Below, piece by piece: positions 16,082-25,592 of a stretch of DNA of 64,000 bases. The stretch is from a bacterium (GTDB lineage Bacteria; Auribacterota; UBA6266): positions 434,001-498,000 of the forward strand of contig JALOBK010000001.1 of NCBI GenBank assembly GCA_023228325.1. The letters are read 5' to 3'. Position 1 is the first letter of the stretch, and the number at the start of each line of letters is the position of its first letter. The notes under the pieces are model-generated. The model was not told where the DNA came from, searched no databases, and worked only from the letters and a program-made list of their open reading frames with translations. The translations under genes were made by a program, and so were the position numbers.

Positions 16082-17278
16082 TCAAACAGCTGAGGACCTG
16101 AAAACAATCCTGCCTTCGACCATAGTCATCAAAACATCAAAGGTTCTGTCCTTAAGAATGAGAATATCCGCGTCTCTTTCAGGCAACAAACTGCCTTTCC
16201 TGTCAGCCACCCCGATTATTTTGGCAGGATTAAGAGATGCCATTTTAAGGGCATCATCTATTGTAACTCTTCCGGTATCGACTATATTCCTGACTGCCTT
16301 GTTCATAGTCAGGATGCTGCCGGCAAATGTCCCGTCCGAAAGATGAGCGGCTCCGTCTTTAATGTAAATTGTCCTGCCATCCGCCTTGAATTTTTTGCCG
16401 GCAAGCCCGGCAAAACGGAGAGAATCTGTTATCAAAGCGAGTTTGTCGGGATGTTTTGATATTAAAAGCAAGGTAACAACCACGGGATGGACATGATGAA
16501 AATCCGCTATAAGCTCCGCGGTAACCTCATTATTTATCAGGACAGTCCCCATTACCCCCGGGTCCCTGTGATGGATTCTTCTCATAGCATTGAAAATATG
16601 TGTTACATGGTTTATTCCCGCATTAATTCCATTAATAGTTTCTTCATAATTTGCGTCCGAATGGCCGACCGCCGCCCTGATATGGAATTTCCTGCAGGTC
16701 TTAATGATATCTATGGCTCCGGGAAGTTCGGGCGCGATGGTAATCATCTTCAGCGTGCCGCCTGAATCCTTTATAAACTGCAAAAACTCCCCGATAGCGG
16801 GTTTTCTGAAAAATTTCTTTTTCAGCGCGCCGCTTCTCTTCGGGTTCAGATAAGGCCCTTCCAAATGCGACCCCAGTATTTTAGCTCCTTTACCGTAGTT
16901 TTCGTCCATCACTTTTCTAACTGTTTTTAACCGTTCCGCAATTACCTTTTTGGTATGCGGGTATATAGTTACAAGCATTGATGTCGTCCCGAACCGGGCA
17001 TGGGCTTTTGATATTTTTTTCAGGGAATCTATATTGCCGTCCGAGGTGTCTCCGCCGCCCCCGCCGTGACAATGGATATCGATAAAGCCGGGAACAACTA
17101 AATTGAATTTCGCATCTATGATTCTTGCTTTCCCGGGAATAAGCTTCAAATGGTCTTTATCAAGGACATCAAGGATTTTACCGTCTTTAACAACTACGGC
17201 GCCGCCGTTGATAAACATCCTGGATGTAAATATTCTTCCGTTTTTTATTACACAATAAGAATTTTTATCCATAATCAT
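16082..17278 (-). CDS. nagA: N-acetylglucosamine-6-phosphate deacetylase
   Basis: This 398-residue amidohydrolase shows the NagA landmarks: metal-site DIHCHGGGGGDTSDG, GSHLEGPYLNP with the metal-binding glutamate, AVGHSDANYEE and INHVTHIFNAM with the active-site histidines, and LITDSLRFAGL with the catalytic aspartate. It hydrolyses GlcNAc-6-phosphate to GlcN-6-phosphate and acetate. Its ATG overlaps the stop of the upstream nucleotidyltransferase-like gene (ATGA), and a second in-frame ATG lies two codons in. It is the last gene of the amino-sugar operon. Acetate released here could connect with the acetate kinase gene further along, though that link is only metabolic. Confidence 0.95.
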   Translation of the reverse strand: MIMDKNSYCVIKNGRIFTSRMFINGGAVVVKDGKILDVLDKDHLKLIPGKARIIDAKFNLVVPGFIDIHCHGGGGGDTSDGNIDSLKKISKAHARFGTTSMLVTIYPHTKKVIAERLKTVRKVMDENYGKGAKILGSHLEGPYLNPKRSGALKKKFFRKPAIGEFLQFIKDSGGTLKMITIAPELPGAIDIIKTCRKFHIRAAVGHSDANYEETINGINAGINHVTHIFNAMRRIHHRDPGVMGTVLINNEVTAELIADFHHVHPVVVTLLLISKHPDKLALITDSLRFAGLAGKKFKADGRTIYIKDGAAHLSDGTFAGSILTMNKAVRNIVDTGRVTIDDALKMASLNPAKIIGVADRKGSLLPERDADILILKDRTFDVLMTMVEGRIVFRSSAV

Positions 17279-18552
17279 TCACCCATGCTTAAGTCGCCTT
17301 CTATTCTTGTTAACAGTCTCTCTTTTCCCGTCAATTTATAAAGATACCTGAACAGCTCTTTCTGCGCTCTTGTCAACTCCATCTTTCTCCGGGCCATAAC
17401 CTTTTCCGCCACTTTCAATGCCTTGTCGGCCTGGTAAACCACAAAAGCTCCGCTCGCTCCCCAGGTAAAAGACGGCACAAATTTCGGCGGCAACTGGGCT
17501 CCGAAGATATTAACATTGATACCCACCACAGTCCCCGTATTAAACATGGAATTTATCCCGGTCTTTGAATGGTCGCCCATCGTCAGGCCTACAAACATTT
17601 CCCCTGTATCAATAAATTTCCCGTTCACATAAACCCGCACATTGCCGTAATTATTTTTTAAATCACTATCATTGGTATCAGCCGCGATATTGCACCACTG
17701 CCCGATATAAGCATGCCCGAGAAATCCTTCATGCTGCTTATTTGAATAAGAGTGAATTATTGATTCCTCAATCTCCCCGCCGGCTTTACATACTTCACCG
17801 ATACTTGTCCCCTCATAAATTTTCGCGCCGATTTTGACGGTGCTGTTATCCCCTATATATGACGGCCCTTCTATAACGGCATTGGGAAGGACTTTCACTC
17901 CTTTTCCTATATATATGGGACCTTTCTCGGCGTCCAGGACAACCCCGGGCTTAACAATAGAGCCGGAGCCGATAAAAATATCTTTTTTGTTGATCAGGTG
18001 TACTCCTTCGAAAACTTTGCCCAGTATCCTGCCCTTGCCGGCTATGTCCTTAAAATCGATTTTAATCTGCGCCGCATTAGCCTTAACGAATTCCCAGCTG
18101 TAATCGAGCAGGTTGTTATCTTCCGCTTCACGGCACGGGACCCTGAGTTTTAACGTCCGTAACGCCTCTCCGCTGATAATATTTTCCGAAGTCATTATGG
18201 CGGAATTATCCCCTCTGAGCCTTGCATATAAAATCGAAGAATCACTGAAAACGACTTCTTCTTTTCCGTCAAAAGCGACCGCTTTATTTAACAGCAGCCT
18301 GCCGTTCAAAAAAAGGGTTGTGCCCTGATTGTATTTTAGGGGGTTAACTTTGTATTTATGTTTTTCTCTCACTGTATTCGCCAGATAATCGCGGCATAAA
18401 AGAATGACTTCGCGCTCCGGATATTTCCTGATTATTTTATCCATCAACAAATCAATACCGCACCTTAACTCATAAACCGGCCTCATATAAACAAGCGGCA
18501 AAAGGTTCAGATAATTCCTGTCTTCAAATATACAAACATCGGTCTTGCTCAT
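17275..18552 (-). CDS. GlmU-like putative sugar nucleotidyltransferase with left-handed beta-helix
   Basis: The 425-residue protein starts with a region (about 1-110) like the putative GlmU-family nucleotidyltransferase N-terminus (IFEDRNYLNLLPLVYMRPVYELRCG). It lacks the classical LAAGxGTRM loop. A left-handed beta-helix of hexapeptide repeats follows (about 180-370: IGSGSIVKPGVVLDAEKGPIYIG, VLPNAVIEGPSYIGDN, VKIGAKIYEGTSIGEV). Such proteins occur widely, often near glmS or glmM, and are presumed to handle sugar-1-phosphates. In this operon the likely substrate is GlcNAc-1-P or GlcN-1-P. GGGGAAAGT precedes the ATG. The activity is inferred from family and context only. Confidence 0.82.
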   Translation of the reverse strand: MSKTDVCIFEDRNYLNLLPLVYMRPVYELRCGIDLLMDKIIRKYPEREVILLCRDYLANTVREKHKYKVNPLKYNQGTTLFLNGRLLLNKAVAFDGKEEVVFSDSSILYARLRGDNSAIMTSENIISGEALRTLKLRVPCREAEDNNLLDYSWEFVKANAAQIKIDFKDIAGKGRILGKVFEGVHLINKKDIFIGSGSIVKPGVVLDAEKGPIYIGKGVKVLPNAVIEGPSYIGDNSTVKIGAKIYEGTSIGEVCKAGGEIEESIIHSYSNKQHEGFLGHAYIGQWCNIAADTNDSDLKNNYGNVRVYVNGKFIDTGEMFVGLTMGDHSKTGINSMFNTGTVVGINVNIFGAQLPPKFVPSFTWGASGAFVVYQADKALKVAEKVMARRKMELTRAQKELFRYLYKLTGKERLLTRIEGDLSMGE

Positions 18553-18570
18553 ACTTTCCCCACCCCTGTC

Positions 18571-19308
18571 TTATTTTCTTTCCTTCAGTAAAGAAGCCGC
18601 ATCCCTGTCTAAAACTACAATGGCATCCGGATGTTTCTGAATTATTGACGCCGGATATTTTTTCGAAACCGGAGTTTCAAGGCATTTTTTCACTATCAAA
18701 TTTTTTTGACGGCCGCTTACAAGCAGCAGAAGCTTTCTGGCTTCCATTATAGTTCCGATTCCCATGGTAATGGCAAACTTCGGAACCTCATCTCTGGAAT
18801 TAAAAAACCTGGAATTATCTTCTGTGGTTTGAGAATCCAACTCCTGAACCCTTGTTCTTGAATCAAAATCAGACCCGGGTTCATTAAAAGCTATATGCCC
18901 GTCCCCGCCGAGTCCCAGCACCTGTATGTCTATTCCGCCCGCTTTTCGGATTTTCTGTTCATACCATTCGCAATGAGCATCCATGTCAGGCGCTAAGCCA
19001 TCGGGCACAAATGTATTGGATTTATCAATATCAATGTGGTTAAAAAAAATTTTTTCCATAAAATAACGGTAGCTCCCCGCATCTCCGGAAGAAAGGCCCA
19101 CATATTCATCAAGATTGAAACTTACGCACTTTTTAAAGGAAATCCTGCCTTCTTTATTCCTATTTATAAGCTCTTTGTAAAGGCCCAGGGGAGTTGCCCC
19201 CGTCGCAAGCCCTAAAACGCTTTCGGGTTTTTCCCTGATAGATTTTTCTATTATATCAGCCGCTTTAACACTTAACTCACCGTAATCTCTGCAGATCATC
19301 ACTTTCAC
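18571..19308 (-). CDS. nagB: Glucosamine-6-phosphate deaminase
   Basis: The 245-residue product fits the usual NagB length. Conserved segments are LGLATGATPLGLYKEL, CVSFNLDEYVGLS with the catalytic aspartate, and VLGLGGDGHIAFNEPGSDFD with the active-site histidine. It converts glucosamine-6-phosphate to fructose-6-phosphate and ammonia. The start is GTG at 19308, with AGGGA about nine bases upstream. It lies between the phosphohexosamine mutase and the GlmU-like gene, each about 20 bases away. Having nagB and glmS side by side, working in opposite directions, makes regulation of this locus important. Confidence 0.95.
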   Translation of the reverse strand: MKVMICRDYGELSVKAADIIEKSIREKPESVLGLATGATPLGLYKELINRNKEGRISFKKCVSFNLDEYVGLSSGDAGSYRYFMEKIFFNHIDIDKSNTFVPDGLAPDMDAHCEWYEQKIRKAGGIDIQVLGLGGDGHIAFNEPGSDFDSRTRVQELDSQTTEDNSRFFNSRDEVPKFAITMGIGTIMEARKLLLLVSGRQKNLIVKKCLETPVSKKYPASIIQKHPDAIVVLDRDAASLLKERK

Positions 19309-19327
19309 AGGCGATTTCCCTTTTTAA

Positions 19328-20680
19328 TCATATAATTTCTTCTATTCTATCTGCAATCTCATTTTGAAGATTTACAGCTTCTTCACGGCTTTGCGCTTCA
19401 GAATATATCCTTATTATCGGTTCCGTATTTGAAGCCCTTACCTGAACCCATGATTTTTTTCTAATAACTTTCAATCCGTCCGTTTCATCCATATTTTCAT
19501 TTTTGAGCAGGCTTTTCAGCTTAGACAGAACAACGGCCGGTTTAAATCCGGAAATAGCCTTCTTTCCCTTCACCATAAAATACACAGGCATTTTTTTCAT
19601 GTTTTCGGAAAGGCTTTTACCTGATTCAACCAAATATTGAAGCACCAGAGCCGAAGCAACCGGCGCATCCCTGCCAAGATGGACATCCGGAAGAATAACG
19701 CCGCCGTTACCTTCCCCGCCGATAACAGAAGCGTTCTTTTTCATCTCGCCGGCAACATTGATCTCGCCGACTTTTGTCCTTATTACCTTACATCCATAAG
19801 AGTTTGCAATATCATCTATAGCCATAGACGTGGAAACATTTACTGTAACCTTCCCCTTTTTCCTGGACAATATCAATTTAACAGCGATGGCAAGTGTGTT
19901 TTCCTCCCCTATAGGGCTGCCTTTTTCATCGACAACAGCGCATCTGTCGGCATCAGGATCAACCGCAATCCCGATATCAGCCCTGTTTTTTATAACTTCG
20001 CCGGACAGAGCCCTGAGATTCTCAGGCAGAGGCTCGGGGTCATGGGAAAAGTGTCCGTCAGGTTTGCCGTTAATAAGAATAACCTCACAGCCAAATCGCT
20101 GTAAAAGTTCCGGCATAATCACCGCGCCGGCGCCATTGACAGGATCAACAACAACCTTGAATTTTCTTTTTTTTATCTTCTCCACATTAATATAAGGGAT
20201 TCCGAGCACTTTGCTTATATGGGCATCAACAGCAGTGCTATCCTCTTTTAAAGACCCTATATTTTTGTATCCCGAATAATCGAATTTCCCGCAGCCTACA
20301 AGTTGTTTTAATTTTTCTATAACATCGCCTTTGATAAATAAACCTTCGGGAGACATAAATTTCAACCCGTTCCACATCGCGGGATTATGGCTGGCGGTGA
20401 TTTCCATCCCGCCGGCAGCTTTCAGTTGTTCTGTCATTATCTGTACCGTAGGAGTCGGTGTTATCCCCAAATCGATTACATCACAGCCTGTCGACATCAG
20501 TCCGGAAATAACCGCATATTTCAGCGCCTGTCCGCTTACCCTGGGATCCCTGCCTACGACAACCGCGCCCCCTTGTAACATATATCCGAAAGCCGCACTG
20601 TATGTAAGAGCAACTTCGGGGTTCAGAGATTCTCCGAATATACCTCTGAGTCCCGAAACACTTACAATGAGGTCCTTCAT
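19328..20680 (-). CDS. glmM: Phosphoglucosamine mutase-like phosphohexomutase
   Basis: The 450-residue protein has the four-domain alpha-D-phosphohexomutase layout: GRDPRVSGQ near the N-terminus, the phosphoserine loop ITASHNPAMWNGLKF (about residue 95), the metal loop VDPDADRCAVVD (about 240), the sugar loop GEGNGGVI (about 320) and the phosphate-binding RASNTEPIIRIYSEA at the C-terminus. GlmM converts GlcN-6-P to GlcN-1-P. The ASHNP-x-x-WNGLKF form is seen in mutases of broader specificity than typical GlmM, so here it may also interconvert GlcNAc-1-P and GlcNAc-6-P, which would connect the GH94 phosphorylase to NagA. AAAGGA precedes the ATG. Confidence 0.88.
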   Translation of the reverse strand: MKDLIVSVSGLRGIFGESLNPEVALTYSAAFGYMLQGGAVVVGRDPRVSGQALKYAVISGLMSTGCDVIDLGITPTPTVQIMTEQLKAAGGMEITASHNPAMWNGLKFMSPEGLFIKGDVIEKLKQLVGCGKFDYSGYKNIGSLKEDSTAVDAHISKVLGIPYINVEKIKKRKFKVVVDPVNGAGAVIMPELLQRFGCEVILINGKPDGHFSHDPEPLPENLRALSGEVIKNRADIGIAVDPDADRCAVVDEKGSPIGEENTLAIAVKLILSRKKGKVTVNVSTSMAIDDIANSYGCKVIRTKVGEINVAGEMKKNASVIGGEGNGGVILPDVHLGRDAPVASALVLQYLVESGKSLSENMKKMPVYFMVKGKKAISGFKPAVVLSKLKSLLKNENMDETDGLKVIRKKSWVQVRASNTEPIIRIYSEAQSREEAVNLQNEIADRIEEII

Positions 20681-20691
20681 AATATTCCTTT

Positions 20692-21897
20692 CTATATATT
20701 AATGAGAGCCTTTAAACCCATAAAAGACGCGGCCTGTATTCCGCTGTCATCCCCCGTAAATGAAGATATCTCAATCTTCAAATTTACGCGATGCATTTCA
20801 AAAACATATTTTATCACTTCCCTGTTGATCAGCTCAATGAAGGATTTACCGCAGTGCGCGAGGTCTCCTCCTATTACAATCATTTCCGGATTAAGCAGAT
20901 TGACTAAAAAGCCTATTCCCGGCGCCATTGATTTCGCCAGCGCGCCTATGATATCAAGCGCCAGGGTATCGCCCTTCAGTCCTGCTTTAATAACACCGTC
21001 AAAACTTAAATCCCTGTAAAATTCAGTTTCTTCATCCTGTTTCCGGGCCGACAATATCTCTTTTGCCAGAACTTCCACGGAAGGTATCGCTTCATAGGAT
21101 GAAAACGGATCGCAGGCCGGATGTTCAACTTTAATATCCGATTTTAAAGAAGCAACCCCGACCTCTCCCGCGCAGTAACCAAAACCCCTGTAGACCCTCC
21201 CGCCAAAAAGGAAGCCGACGCCCAGCCCCATATCTTTAGCCACATAATTTCTGGTAAGAAGGAATATTATATTCTTGATATCATAGCCTTTCCCCATCCA
21301 TGATTCATATATCAGGCCGACATTCGCGTCATTATCAATGACAATATTAAATTTGAAATGTTCCCTCAGTTTCTTAAGGAGAGGATAATGTTTCTCCTTA
21401 AAAAGATATGATTTCAACACCGTGCCGTTATTATAATCTACAATACCCGATACGGAAATACCCGCCCCGACCATTTTTTTAAGCGGAATATTTTTTTCGG
21501 CTGATATCTCCCTGATCGTCTGAATAATATTATCCGCGACTTTATCTCCCGATACTACATCACCGTAATCAAATGATTTCATCGCTATTAACTTACGTGT
21601 GATGTCAAAAATCCCTATCCTCATGGAATAAGCACCTATGTCCACTCCGATTAAAAACCTTGAGTAAGGCACAACTTTCAGGAATACAGGAGGCCTGCCT
21701 CCGGTTGAGACATCCACACCGCTTTCTTCAATGATACCTTCGGAAAGAAGTTCATTAACGATACGCGTAACCGTTACTTTGCTTATTCCCGATTTTTTCG
21801 CGACATCAACCCTTGCTATGGGAGAATTTTTATAAATCAGTCCTAAAATAGTTTTTTTGTTTTTCTCTTTAATCATTTTTATGGAAGAAGAGCTCAT
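20692..21897 (-). CDS. ROK-family transcriptional regulator (NagC-like)
   Basis: The 401-residue protein has an N-terminal winged helix (about residues 10-70, IARVDVAKKSGISKVTVTRIVNELL) followed by a ROK fold with the first ATP-site motif GVDIGAYSMRIGIFD and VIDNDANVGLIYES. The usual ROK zinc motif CxCGxxGCxE is absent; the corresponding region (about 235-265) has only scattered cysteines. It therefore looks like a sugar-sensing repressor rather than a kinase. By position it should control this amino-sugar operon, binding for example GlcNAc-6-P. Its ATG overlaps the GH94 stop? No: the GH94 gene, downstream of it on this strand, ends at 21894 and is upstream in transcription, so the ROK start overlaps that stop (ATGA), with GGAGG six bases before. 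Confidence 0.88.
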   Translation of the reverse strand: MSSSSIKMIKEKNKKTILGLIYKNSPIARVDVAKKSGISKVTVTRIVNELLSEGIIEESGVDVSTGGRPPVFLKVVPYSRFLIGVDIGAYSMRIGIFDITRKLIAMKSFDYGDVVSGDKVADNIIQTIREISAEKNIPLKKMVGAGISVSGIVDYNNGTVLKSYLFKEKHYPLLKKLREHFKFNIVIDNDANVGLIYESWMGKGYDIKNIIFLLTRNYVAKDMGLGVGFLFGGRVYRGFGYCAGEVGVASLKSDIKVEHPACDPFSSYEAIPSVEVLAKEILSARKQDEETEFYRDLSFDGVIKAGLKGDTLALDIIGALAKSMAPGIGFLVNLLNPEMIVIGGDLAHCGKSFIELINREVIKYVFEMHRVNLKIEISSFTGDDSGIQAASFMGLKALINI

Positions 21898-24263
21898 TTT
21901 CCGCCTCCCATCAATACTGTTACTTTATGGGTTTTCCCGTCCCTGTGAGGATATATCAACGTGCCGTTTATCGATTTCCCGTCAACTGTGATTTCCCTTA
22001 CTCCTTTTTCAACCCCGTCCGGATTCAAAATCTCAATATCATAAACAGCCGACCTGAAAGGCCTTCTTATGCCGCATTTTTTCCAGTAAGACGGAATACA
22101 CGGGTCTATTCTAAGGCCCTTGAAATCCCTTCTTGCTCCCAGTATCCATTCGGTGGCCGCTATGTGCATCCACGGCGCTGTTCCCGTATTCCAGGTAAAA
22201 GAACCTTCTCCGAAATTCGCCTTGTTCCCGGGGCCCACAACATACTCAGCCCACACATAAGGCTCAACCTTATATTTATCGTGGTCCGCTTTTGCCTTAC
22301 TCATCGGACAAAGTTTCGTATAAGTTTCAAAAGCTTTATTCCCCCTTCCAATTTCGCAATCCGCAACTATCTTAAATGCGCAGGCGTGTGAAAAGACCGC
22401 GGCATTTTCTTTTGTGCCGGGAGCAAATGCGGTAACCCTTCCTATCCCTTCGTTAAAATGGCTGTAAGACGGAAGGAATAAAGCCGGGCCGTACCGGGTA
22501 TCAAGATAACCGTCTATTTTATCGAGTATGCTTTTTATCCTGTGTTTTTCCACAACCCCGGACAGTATCGCCCAGGTCTGGCTGTTCAGAGGGACCTTGC
22601 CTTCGGTATTTTTTGCGGAACCTATCTTATATCCGTCATCATTTATTGCCGCGATATACCATTTGCCGTCCCATCCTTTTCCGTTAATTACCTTTTTCAA
22701 CTCACAAAATTTCTTCGACATCTCTCTTTCAATTTTTTTATCCCCCAAAAACCCGCCAAGTTCCTTCACCTGCAAACAGGCTCTTGCCAGGGCCATCGCA
22801 AGCCAGACACTCTCTCCCCTGCCCTGATATCCGACATGATCATAAGCATCATTCCAATCAGCTTTATAGATAAGGGGAAATCCGTTCCTGCCGCGCCGGT
22901 TATATATGTGCCTTACAGCCCGGATAATATGCTCATAGACAGATGCCTTGTTTCCATCGTGAAATTTGTATTCCTTTTCAAGGAAGGAAATATCTCCGGT
23001 TTCCTTTATATAAGAGATGACCGTAAAAGGCAGCCATACGGCGACATCGGATTTACCTGTCATGAAACCCCCTGTTTTATCCCACGAACCTTCCACATCC
23101 GAAAAACCGGATACCGCATGCCCGCATTTATACTGCCAGAACAATATTTTATCGAGCTTCTCACGCGCAAGAGCCATATCAAGAGACAGCAGCCCTTCGA
23201 TATCCTGCGCGGTGTCCCTGTAGCCCAGACCTCCTTCCCCCCCGTGGTACTGGGAAGTTCCGCGCCAGCATGTTATCGCGCTTAACTGGTATTTACCCCA
23301 GATATTTACCATTGTATCGAAATCTTTATCAGGGGTTTCGACTTTAGTATCTTCGATGATTCCATCCCATTTTGACCTGATTTTAGCGTATTCTTCCGTA
23401 AAGGACTTTAAAGAAGAATATTTCTTAATCAGACCCGCTATCTTTCTTTTGTCCTCCGTATAACCCAATACAACCGCCATTTTTTTTGTTTCATTGGGCT
23501 TCAGTTCCAGGGTTTTCTGAAAAACACCGACTGTGTCTTCTCCCCTGGCGTATCCGTTCCGAAGCTTTCCCGAGATTAAACCTGAAGGATTTCCTGAATC
23601 ATTATACCTGCCGAAAAACTTTTCCTTGTTCACTTCATACCCATCCGGTTTAACGGAAAGATTGAAAAAAGAAAACCCGCTTTTCTTGTTTTTCACAAAT
23701 TGATGCTTGAAAGATATGATTGTATTCGTTTTTCTGTCATAACGGGCTTCGTTATACAGGCATAAAATATTCCTGTAAACCGTTTCCATTTCAACATTGC
23801 CGGAAACAAATTCCACAAAAGGGAAAACCGTTGCTTTTTTAGTTTTACCCGTTTCATTCGCTAATTTGATTTCCCAGATTTCCAGGGGAGCTTCCCCGGG
23901 CACTATGTATGTAATATCGCATTTCAAGCCGTTTTTACGCGCGCTGATACTGGTATACCCAAGCCCATGAACACATTTCCAGTCATCAAGACGTTTCATC
24001 AAGGGCTGCCAGTTGCATGACCATAGTTCATTTTTATCCTCATCTCTTATATATACATACCGGCCGGGCCTGTCCGTATGTATATGGTCATACCTCAATA
24101 TCCTGTGGCACTTCGGGTCCTTATAATAACTGAAACCGCCGCCGGTCTGGGATACAAGAGCATGGTAATGTTTGTTAAAAAGGTAATTGAACCATGGCCT
24201 CGGCGTATCCGGTTTTGTAATAACAAATTCTTTTCTGTCTTTCGAAAAATTACCGTATTCCAA
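21894..24263 (-). CDS. GH94 disaccharide phosphorylase, probably chitobiose phosphorylase
   Basis: The 789-residue protein matches GH94 in length and order: an N-terminal beta-sandwich (to about 290), a linker and an (alpha/alpha)6 barrel. Diagnostic pieces are HHALVSQTGGGFSYY-like N-terminal residues, SAITCWRGTSQYHGGEGGLGYRDTAQD, KADWNDAYDHVG with the proposed general-acid aspartate, and GSFTWNTGTAPWM near the C-terminus. GH94 enzymes split a beta-linked disaccharide with phosphate. The neighbours (nagA, nagB, mutase, ROK) suggest N,N'-diacetylchitobiose as substrate, giving GlcNAc-1-P and GlcNAc; cellobiose remains possible. The start is TTG at 24263 with CGGAGG six bases upstream. No signal peptide is present, so it acts in the cytoplasm on imported disaccharide. 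Confidence 0.9.
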   Translation of the reverse strand: MEYGNFSKDRKEFVITKPDTPRPWFNYLFNKHYHALVSQTGGGFSYYKDPKCHRILRYDHIHTDRPGRYVYIRDEDKNELWSCNWQPLMKRLDDWKCVHGLGYTSISARKNGLKCDITYIVPGEAPLEIWEIKLANETGKTKKATVFPFVEFVSGNVEMETVYRNILCLYNEARYDRKTNTIISFKHQFVKNKKSGFSFFNLSVKPDGYEVNKEKFFGRYNDSGNPSGLISGKLRNGYARGEDTVGVFQKTLELKPNETKKMAVVLGYTEDKRKIAGLIKKYSSLKSFTEEYAKIRSKWDGIIEDTKVETPDKDFDTMVNIWGKYQLSAITCWRGTSQYHGGEGGLGYRDTAQDIEGLLSLDMALAREKLDKILFWQYKCGHAVSGFSDVEGSWDKTGGFMTGKSDVAVWLPFTVISYIKETGDISFLEKEYKFHDGNKASVYEHIIRAVRHIYNRRGRNGFPLIYKADWNDAYDHVGYQGRGESVWLAMALARACLQVKELGGFLGDKKIEREMSKKFCELKKVINGKGWDGKWYIAAINDDGYKIGSAKNTEGKVPLNSQTWAILSGVVEKHRIKSILDKIDGYLDTRYGPALFLPSYSHFNEGIGRVTAFAPGTKENAAVFSHACAFKIVADCEIGRGNKAFETYTKLCPMSKAKADHDKYKVEPYVWAEYVVGPGNKANFGEGSFTWNTGTAPWMHIAATEWILGARRDFKGLRIDPCIPSYWKKCGIRRPFRSAVYDIEILNPDGVEKGVREITVDGKSINGTLIYPHRDGKTHKVTVLMGGGK

Positions 24264-24278
24264 TTTAAGCCTCCGTAA

Positions 24279-25565
24279 TCAATGCAGGTTTTCCTCTATA
24301 ATGGCGTTTAATCTATCCTGTATATTCTGTAATGTCTCTTCAGCGTTTGTTTCTCCCAAAGTGAACCTATCAAAATTCTCCATAAGGACTTTGCTGAAAA
24401 GGTTCCATGGTATAAAAGGCGAAGTGTATTTTTTTGGAGGATAAGCATATTTTATCGAATCAATGAAGACTTCATTGTTTTCATCCGGATATTTTTTATC
24501 TTTTAAAAAATCCCCGCTTAACGCTTCTTTTTTATAGACAGGGACACTGTCTCCCTCATCAACAACATATTTATTGCCTTTCGGGCCTGATAGATAGCTC
24601 AAAAAAGCCCAATCCGCCATCTTATCTTTAGATGAACTTGTTATAGCCCAGCCGTGACTATCCAGAAATGTGGCCCTTTTTTTTCCTTTGGGAAGAGGCG
24701 CTATGCCGAAAGACAGGTTTTCTTTTTCCCTGAAATTCAACACATACCATCTTCCGCCGATAAACATTGCCGCGCGGCCGCTGACGAATATCTGAAAACT
24801 GTCTGCCCCCTGGATATCAGACTGGTCCGGAACTATATGATATTTTTTAATCAGGTCTTTAAAATATTCTATTGCATGGACCGCCTCCGGATTTTTGATA
24901 ACACATTTTTTACCTGTTTCATCAAAAACCTTCCCGCCGTTCTGCAATATATAAAGTATCCACATATCCGCCGCATCGCTGTATAACGCGGCGCCGAATT
25001 GAGTGGTTATGCCGGAAGGATTACGCTTTGTCAATTTTTGCGCGACTTCCCTGAATTTATCCCAATCCCAGCTTGCGTCCGGATAAGGTAATTCCATTTC
25101 ATCGAATAAATCCCTGTTATAGTATAAAACCCTCGTCGTAAAGCTGCCGGGAAGGGCATATAATCTGCCGTTGAAAGTATAAGCATCTATTAACTCGGGA
25201 AAATATTCGCTTACATTAAAACCTGTTTCCTTTACAATCTCATCAAGGCTGTAAACAGCGCCTTTTCCCGCCAGAGCAGGCAGGTCAAAATCCCTTATAA
25301 AAAATATATCGGGAGCGTCATTTCCGGCAAACTGGGTTAGCAGTTTATCGATATATCCGACACCGGCAACCGGCTGATAATCCGTCCTTATCTCCGGATT
25401 CATACTCATAAAATCTTTTCCCTGCTGTCTTCTTATCACATCGTATTTGGGGAAACCGGGAGCTGTATAACGGATAATTTTTTTATCGGTTTTCTCCAGG
25501 CTGCATGAACATAAAAATGCAACTGCAAGCAGTATTGTAAGTAACATCGGCAATAATCGTTTCAT
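24279..25565 (-). CDS. Sugar ABC transporter substrate-binding lipoprotein (family 1)
   Basis: I start at the ATG at 25565, with GGGAG seven bases upstream and a lipoprotein signal opening directly after it (MKRLLPMLLTILLAVAFLCSC, acylated Cys about residue 21). The longer frame to 25628 has no such support. The roughly 428-residue product is a family 1 solute-binding protein (ITQFAGNDAPDIFFIRDFDL, AALYSDAADMWILYILQNGG, FVSGRAAMFIGGRW). It should bring an oligosaccharide, perhaps chitobiose, to an ABC importer. No permease or ATPase genes are adjacent, which is unusual for this class; they must lie elsewhere. It is the first gene of the amino-sugar operon. Confidence 0.88.
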   Translation of the reverse strand: MKRLLPMLLTILLAVAFLCSCSLEKTDKKIIRYTAPGFPKYDVIRRQQGKDFMSMNPEIRTDYQPVAGVGYIDKLLTQFAGNDAPDIFFIRDFDLPALAGKGAVYSLDEIVKETGFNVSEYFPELIDAYTFNGRLYALPGSFTTRVLYYNRDLFDEMELPYPDASWDWDKFREVAQKLTKRNPSGITTQFGAALYSDAADMWILYILQNGGKVFDETGKKCVIKNPEAVHAIEYFKDLIKKYHIVPDQSDIQGADSFQIFVSGRAAMFIGGRWYVLNFREKENLSFGIAPLPKGKKRATFLDSHGWAITSSSKDKMADWAFLSYLSGPKGNKYVVDEGDSVPVYKKEALSGDFLKDKKYPDENNEVFIDSIKYAYPPKKYTSPFIPWNLFSKVLMENFDRFTLGETNAEETLQNIQDRLNAIIEENLH

Positions 25566-25592
25566 AGACGCTCTCCCTGTTTGTTTATCCCG

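Noticed and set aside
22542..23285. 247-residue plus-strand frame
   Set aside because: It is the shadow of the GH94 gene; composition is unlike neighbouring proteins.
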